Below are positions 60,620 to 64,000 of a stretch of 64,000 nucleotides of DNA, piece after piece. The stretch is from JAIOSM01 sp023143455. Lineage in GTDB: Bacteria > Desulfobacterota > Desulfobacteria > Desulfobacterales > Desulfobacteraceae. A program made the translations under genes and the position numbers. Within the stretch, counting starts at the first letter, position 1, and every line of letters begins with the position of its first letter. The notes under the pieces are model-generated. The model was not told where the DNA came from and did not search any database. It saw only the letters and a list, made by a program, of their open reading frames with translations. Location: contig DAOVTW010000009.1 of assembly GCA_030632885.1 (NCBI GenBank), forward strand, positions 1-64,000, in the 5' to 3' direction.

Positions 60620-61403
60620 CTTCAGCGTCATCTCCAAGATAGGCTTTTATTACAAGTGGGTTATTTTTAATCTCGTCAGCAGTGCCCTCAGCAATTTTTT
60701 TCCCATAATCCACAACATGGATATTATCAGACAGGCTCATAACAAGTTTCATGTCATGTTCAATTAACAAGATAGAGACATTTTCATTATCCCTTAACCA
60801 TATTATGAGGTCATCTAATTCTTTTGTTTCCTGAGGATTCATTCCAGCAGCAGGTTCGTCCAACAATAATAAAAATGGATCTGTGGCAAGAGCCCTTGCA
60901 ATTTCAAGTCTTCGCTGGGCCCCATAGGGTAGATTAATTGCCATTTCATTAACATATTGATCAAGTCCAATTTTTTCCAGAATCTTGTAACTGTCATCAA
61001 CTGCTTTTTGTTCTTCACGTTGTTGACTTTTTGGTTGCAGCATTGCTCCAAGGATACCGGAATTAAGCCTGCAATGTCTTCCAATCATAACATTTTCAAG
61101 GACGGTCATTCCATGGAAAAGGCGAATGTTCTGAAAAGTTCTTGCCAGCCCTTTTTCAGTTACAATATTTGGTTTTAAACCATTTAAACTCTCAGTAGGT
61201 TGGCCCGGAGGTGTTATTTGAATATTTCCCTCAGTTGGTTCATAAATACTGGTAATACAATTAAAAAATGTGGTTTTACCTGCTCCATTCGGTCCGATAA
61301 GAGCTGCAATTTCACCTTGTTTAATAGAGATATCAATGCTATCCAGAGCAGTAAGGCCTCCAAATTTCATTGTGAGATTTTTTACATTTAATATAGGTTC
61401 CAT
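60612..61403 (-). CDS. livG: Branched-chain amino acid ABC transporter ATP-binding protein LivG
   Basis: A 263-residue ATPase: Walker A GPNGAGKTT near residue 38, the LivG-type GLARTFQNIRLFHGMTVLENVMIG, a LPYGAQRRLEIARAL signature in the usual LivG variant form, and Walker B LLLLDEPAAGMNP. It pairs with LivF to energise LivHM. It lies 5 bp after livM. Confidence 0.93.
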   Translation of the reverse strand: MEPILNVKNLTMKFGGLTALDSIDISIKQGEIAALIGPNGAGKTTFFNCITSIYEPTEGNIQITPPGQPTESLNGLKPNIVTEKGLARTFQNIRLFHGMTVLENVMIGRHCRLNSGILGAMLQPKSQQREEQKAVDDSYKILEKIGLDQYVNEMAINLPYGAQRRLEIARALATDPFLLLLDEPAAGMNPQETKELDDLIIWLRDNENVSILLIEHDMKLVMSLSDNIHVVDYGKKIAEGTADEIKNNPLVIKAYLGDDAEDA

Positions 61404-61408
61404 ATAAT

Positions 61409-62605
61409 TTATTCTTTATTTTTTTCATATTTATAAGTTTTTCGTACTGCCTCAATAAGTCCTTCTGGCTTAAACACCATTACAATTACCTGTAGGGCAC
61501 CAAAAACAAGCATTCTATATTCAGCAACAGCCCTTAAATATTCAGGCAGGAGTATTAACACGAGAGCACCAGCTATTACACCAATGGCAGATCCCATTCC
61601 ACCTATAACAACAACACATAGAATTGTAATGGATTCCCAGATGGTAAAAGACATGGGATTAATATAAGAAGTTTTTGCAGCAAAAATAACCCCGGCAAGT
61701 CCTGCCCATGTAGCTCCCAGGGCAAAAGCCGTAAGTTTTGTTTTTGTTTTATCAATACCCATTGCTTGGCACGCAATCTCATCATCCCGCAATGCAATCC
61801 ATGCTCTTCCTATCCGGGAATTCTCAAGTCTTTGGACAAAAAAGATAGTTACAAGGCATATAGTTATAATGATAAAGTAGATGTAGATAACAGATTGATG
61901 TTGGTTAAGTTCAATACCAAAACTGGATGGACCGGGAATATTTCCAATACCTCTTGGACCATTTGAAAAATCTACCCAGTTTTCAAGCACTATCCTTATA
62001 ATTTCTCCAAATCCCAGTGTAACAATGGCTAGATAATCTCCTCTAAGACGCAAAACAGGGTAACCCAGAAGTGTTCCAAAAAGAGCCCCAAGAAGTGCGC
62101 TTAATGGAAGAACAACCCAGAAACTTACTCCATAATGCAGATTTAAAAGAGCATATGCATATGCACCAATGGCATAAAAGAAAACATAGCCAAGGTCAAG
62201 AAGCCCGGCTAAACCTACAACAATATTAAGACCCAGACCTAAAACAACATAAACCAGGGCTGAAATCATAATACTTGTATGATACATTGGTGTTACAAAA
62301 GGATATATTAAAGCTATAACACCGATGGTCGCTAAAAATGGCAGTCGAAATTTGTGATTCTGGAGCAGTCTGTGAACAACAGGAATTGAATCTTTTGTCT
62401 TTTTACCTTCGTTTTTTCTGCGTAAAAAATAATTCCATGCAAGAGAAGCAAAAAAAGCTCCAACTGCAACATAAAGAATATTCCACCATCTGAAAATTAC
62501 TATATTTTTTATGGTATTTACTTTGACAACCATTAAAGGGAAAGTCAAAATTATTGTCCATATAGATAGAAAAAATGATTGTTTGATTTCGTTTTTTGTA
62601 ATCAT
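61409..62605 (-). CDS. livM: Branched-chain amino acid ABC transporter permease LivM
   Basis: A 398-residue membrane protein with about ten membrane segments, including a longer N-terminal part (residues 1-85) with two extra hydrophobic stretches. GLAGLLDLGYVFFYAIGAY and RSRIGRAWIALRDDE-like text (ENSRIGRAWIALRDDEIACQAMGI) are family motifs. The latter contacts the ATPases. It lies 8 bp after livH. Confidence 0.92.
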   Translation of the reverse strand: MITKNEIKQSFFLSIWTIILTFPLMVVKVNTIKNIVIFRWWNILYVAVGAFFASLAWNYFLRRKNEGKKTKDSIPVVHRLLQNHKFRLPFLATIGVIALIYPFVTPMYHTSIMISALVYVVLGLGLNIVVGLAGLLDLGYVFFYAIGAYAYALLNLHYGVSFWVVLPLSALLGALFGTLLGYPVLRLRGDYLAIVTLGFGEIIRIVLENWVDFSNGPRGIGNIPGPSSFGIELNQHQSVIYIYFIIITICLVTIFFVQRLENSRIGRAWIALRDDEIACQAMGIDKTKTKLTAFALGATWAGLAGVIFAAKTSYINPMSFTIWESITILCVVVIGGMGSAIGVIAGALVLILLPEYLRAVAEYRMLVFGALQVIVMVFKPEGLIEAVRKTYKYEKNKE

Positions 62606-62613
62606 AATTATAA

Positions 62614-63597
62614 TTAAACCTTCTTAGTCTCTTTTCTTCCAAGGATTCCTGATGGTCTGAAAATTAAAATCAAGACCAGAAATGTAAACGCACATACATC
62701 TTCATATTCGCTCCAGAAATAACCCGTGAAAAAACTTTCAGTCCAGCCAAGCACAAGGCTTCCTAAAACAGCACCCGGGATACTTCCAATTCCACCCAGA
62801 ACAGCTGCGACAAAAGCTTTGATCCCTGCTAAAAAACCTATGAAAAAGTTGATCTGTCCCACATGGCTGGCAATTAAAACACCGCCTATGGCAGCAGTAG
62901 CAGAACCAACAATAAATGTAGTTGAGACAACTTTATTTACATTAATACCAACCAGAGCAGACATGATTTTATCTTGTGAGCTTGCTCTCATTGCTTTTCC
63001 CATTCTGGTAAATTTAATAAGCATTCCAAGGAGAGCTGTAACAATTACAGTTGTAACAATAATAATCATTTCCGGTGCAGTGATAATGTGTGCATAGGGT
63101 TCCCATATGGCAAGTTCAGGAATAAGCTCTGGAAAAGGTAAATATTCAGGTGTTTGCGCAAGCATTACATAGTTTTGCAGAAAAAGGCTCATTCCAATGG
63201 CAGAGATAAGCGCAGAAAGTCTTGGTGCGTTTCTAAGTGGTAAATAAGCAATTTTTTCTACTGTAAAACCATAGGCACAGGAATATGCAATTGCAAAAAC
63301 AAATGCCAGAATTACAATAACTACCTGATTATATCCATAAAGACCCAGAACACTTGCTACGATAAGAGCAGTGTAAGAGCCAATCATATAGATTTCACCA
63401 TGGGCAAAATTGATAAGTTCAATGATTCCATAAACCATAGTATAGCCAACAGCTATAAGGGCATATATACTGCCCCTTGTAAGACCCCCAAGAAAGAGCT
63501 CAAGAAAATAGACAGGGTCATTGATAATTTCTTTAGCAGCAAAAAACGCAAGTACACCCGCTATTGCTGTTCCTATAATAATGTTTAACCATCGCAT
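62614..63597 (-). CDS. livH: Branched-chain amino acid ABC transporter permease LivH
   Basis: A 327-residue membrane protein with about eight membrane segments. YALIAVGYTMVYGIIELINFAHGEIYMIGSY (about residues 45-75) is the typical LivH segment, TRMGKAMRASSQDKIMSALVGI the cytoplasmic coupling loop, and GFLAGIKAFVAAVLGGIGSIPGA follows. First permease gene after the terminator that follows the binding-protein gene. Confidence 0.93.
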   Translation of the reverse strand: MRWLNIIIGTAIAGVLAFFAAKEIINDPVYFLELFLGGLTRGSIYALIAVGYTMVYGIIELINFAHGEIYMIGSYTALIVASVLGLYGYNQVVIVILAFVFAIAYSCAYGFTVEKIAYLPLRNAPRLSALISAIGMSLFLQNYVMLAQTPEYLPFPELIPELAIWEPYAHIITAPEMIIIVTTVIVTALLGMLIKFTRMGKAMRASSQDKIMSALVGINVNKVVSTTFIVGSATAAIGGVLIASHVGQINFFIGFLAGIKAFVAAVLGGIGSIPGAVLGSLVLGWTESFFTGYFWSEYEDVCAFTFLVLILIFRPSGILGRKETKKV

Positions 63598-63660
63598 GTT
63601 AATTAATTTTCAACTCCTGATTATAGAAATTGGTTATAAAAAGTTGTAGCTTAAAAAAAA

Positions 63661-63694
63661 ACAGGAGCAGTAATAATTTTAATTACGCTCCTGT
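63661..63694 (-). terminator. Terminator between the liv binding-protein gene and livHMGF
   Basis: ACAGGAGCAGTAAT pairs with ATTACGCTCCTGT (one bulged base). On the - strand it is followed by a T-rich run (about nine T). It lies about 30 bp after the binding-protein stop codon and about 65 bp before livH, so part of the transcript would end here and the binding protein would be made in excess over the membrane parts. Confidence 0.85.
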
Positions 63695-63723
63695 TTTCAT
63701 GTTCAAGTTCAATCAGCTATTAT

Positions 63724-64000
63724 TTAATTAATTTGCTTATAAGCACCATCAACAACTTTATATGCAGAAAATCCAACACCCTTTACGTCCCCTCTTTCAT
63801 CAAAACTAATTTTTCCTAGAGGAGATTCAAAACTTTCAGATAAGAGAGCTTTTTTCATTTTGTCATAATCAAGAGATCCTGCTTTTTCAGCAGCATTTGC
63901 AAGCGCTTGAACACATGCGTATCCTGAAAAGAAAAATGTTCCTGGATCTTCGCCATATTTTTTCTGATGTTTTACAACAAGAGCCTTGTTAAGAGGATTA
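63724..64000 (-). CDS. livK: ABC transporter binding protein, LivK-like, C-terminal part
   Basis: The last 91 or so codons of a Peripla_BP_6 binding protein, read from the window edge to TAA at 63724-63726. Visible parts are ALVVKHQKKYGEDPGTFFFS, then GYACVQALANAAEKAGSLD, and SPLGKISFDERGDVKG. This GY...AL.A and GKI.FD..GD pattern is typical of the end of Leu/Ile/Val-type binding proteins. The N-terminus lies outside the window. It precedes livHMGF on the same strand. Confidence 0.88.
   Translation of the reverse strand, partial: NPLNKALVVKHQKKYGEDPGTFFFSGYACVQALANAAEKAGSLDYDKMKKALLSESFESPLGKISFDERGDVKGVGFSAYKVVDGAYKQIN

Noticed and set aside
1..64000. CRISPR arrays or phage gene clusters
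   Set aside because: No regularly spaced direct repeats and no capsid, terminase or phage integrase genes were seen.

Overview
The window is AT-rich Gram-negative DNA that looks like a chromosomal segment of a strictly anaerobic, metabolically versatile Desulfobacterota member, probably Desulfobacteraceae and Desulfobacula-like. This assignment is an inference from gene content: a non-pyrrolysine MttB/corrinoid methyltransferase pair, a TRAP transporter with its own sensors, an ADP-forming acyl-CoA synthetase, an acyl-CoA dehydrogenase, an FmdE-type protein beside a metal-type ABC importer, UbiA/UbiX, and many Cache-domain sensors. No rRNA genes or CRISPR arrays are visible. There is one tRNA, with anticodon CAT.

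Layout. 0-9.6 kb: a decayed stretch and a lipoprotein, then a tight + strand run (methyltransferase, AmrS-like radical SAM enzyme, UbiA, UbiX, CCA-adding enzyme), a convergent histidine kinase and a DUF89 protein. 9.6-20.8 kb: an island visibly richer in G+C than its flanks. It holds a TakP-like TRAP transporter, a chemoreceptor, a Cache-HAMP protein and a LytS/LytTR two-component system, and is bracketed by two sets of related palindromic repeats. 20.8-28.8 kb: queuosine genes queDEC, a tRNA, and housekeeping genes (hpt, a DnaJ-family gene, mnmG). 29-33 kb: a MarR regulator and a methyltransferase/MttB/corrinoid operon ending in half a ferritin gene. 33-46 kb: apbE, an AI-2E-type exporter, acyl-CoA metabolism with a TetR regulator, gene remnants and a large hybrid kinase. 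46-53.5 kb: trpBA, a GntR regulator, and an ABC importer with FmdE. 53.5-54.6 kb: a nuclease-like gene between two more palindromic repeats. 54.6-59.9 kb: a TPP-riboswitch thiamin operon (thiS-G-H-F-D2E-C). 59.9-64 kb: a branched-chain-amino-acid-type ABC transporter (liv), cut by the window edge.

The most unusual signal is a family of six long imperfect palindromes (R1-R6 here). They share a conserved core that can be folded as nested hairpins with a TGTTTGAG...CGAG-type loop, but the outer arms differ between subfamilies while staying self-complementary within each copy. They come in three pairs. In each pair the core of the left member reads on the - strand and that of the right member on the + strand. 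Two of the pairs enclose a single - strand gene (a broken secreted-protein gene; a PD-(D/E)XK-like gene), and the first two pairs bracket the TRAP/LytSR island as direct repeats. R2 and R4 are 199 bp each with about five differences, two of which turn G-C pairs into G-U pairs.

Several genes are damaged: MttB is frameshifted in an A-rich tract near its C-terminus, a ferritin lacks its N-terminal half, an enoyl-CoA hydratase has lost its middle, and a receiver domain, an IS transposase and a secreted protein survive as remnants. Start codons were moved inward from the longest frame where a clear ribosome binding site supported it.
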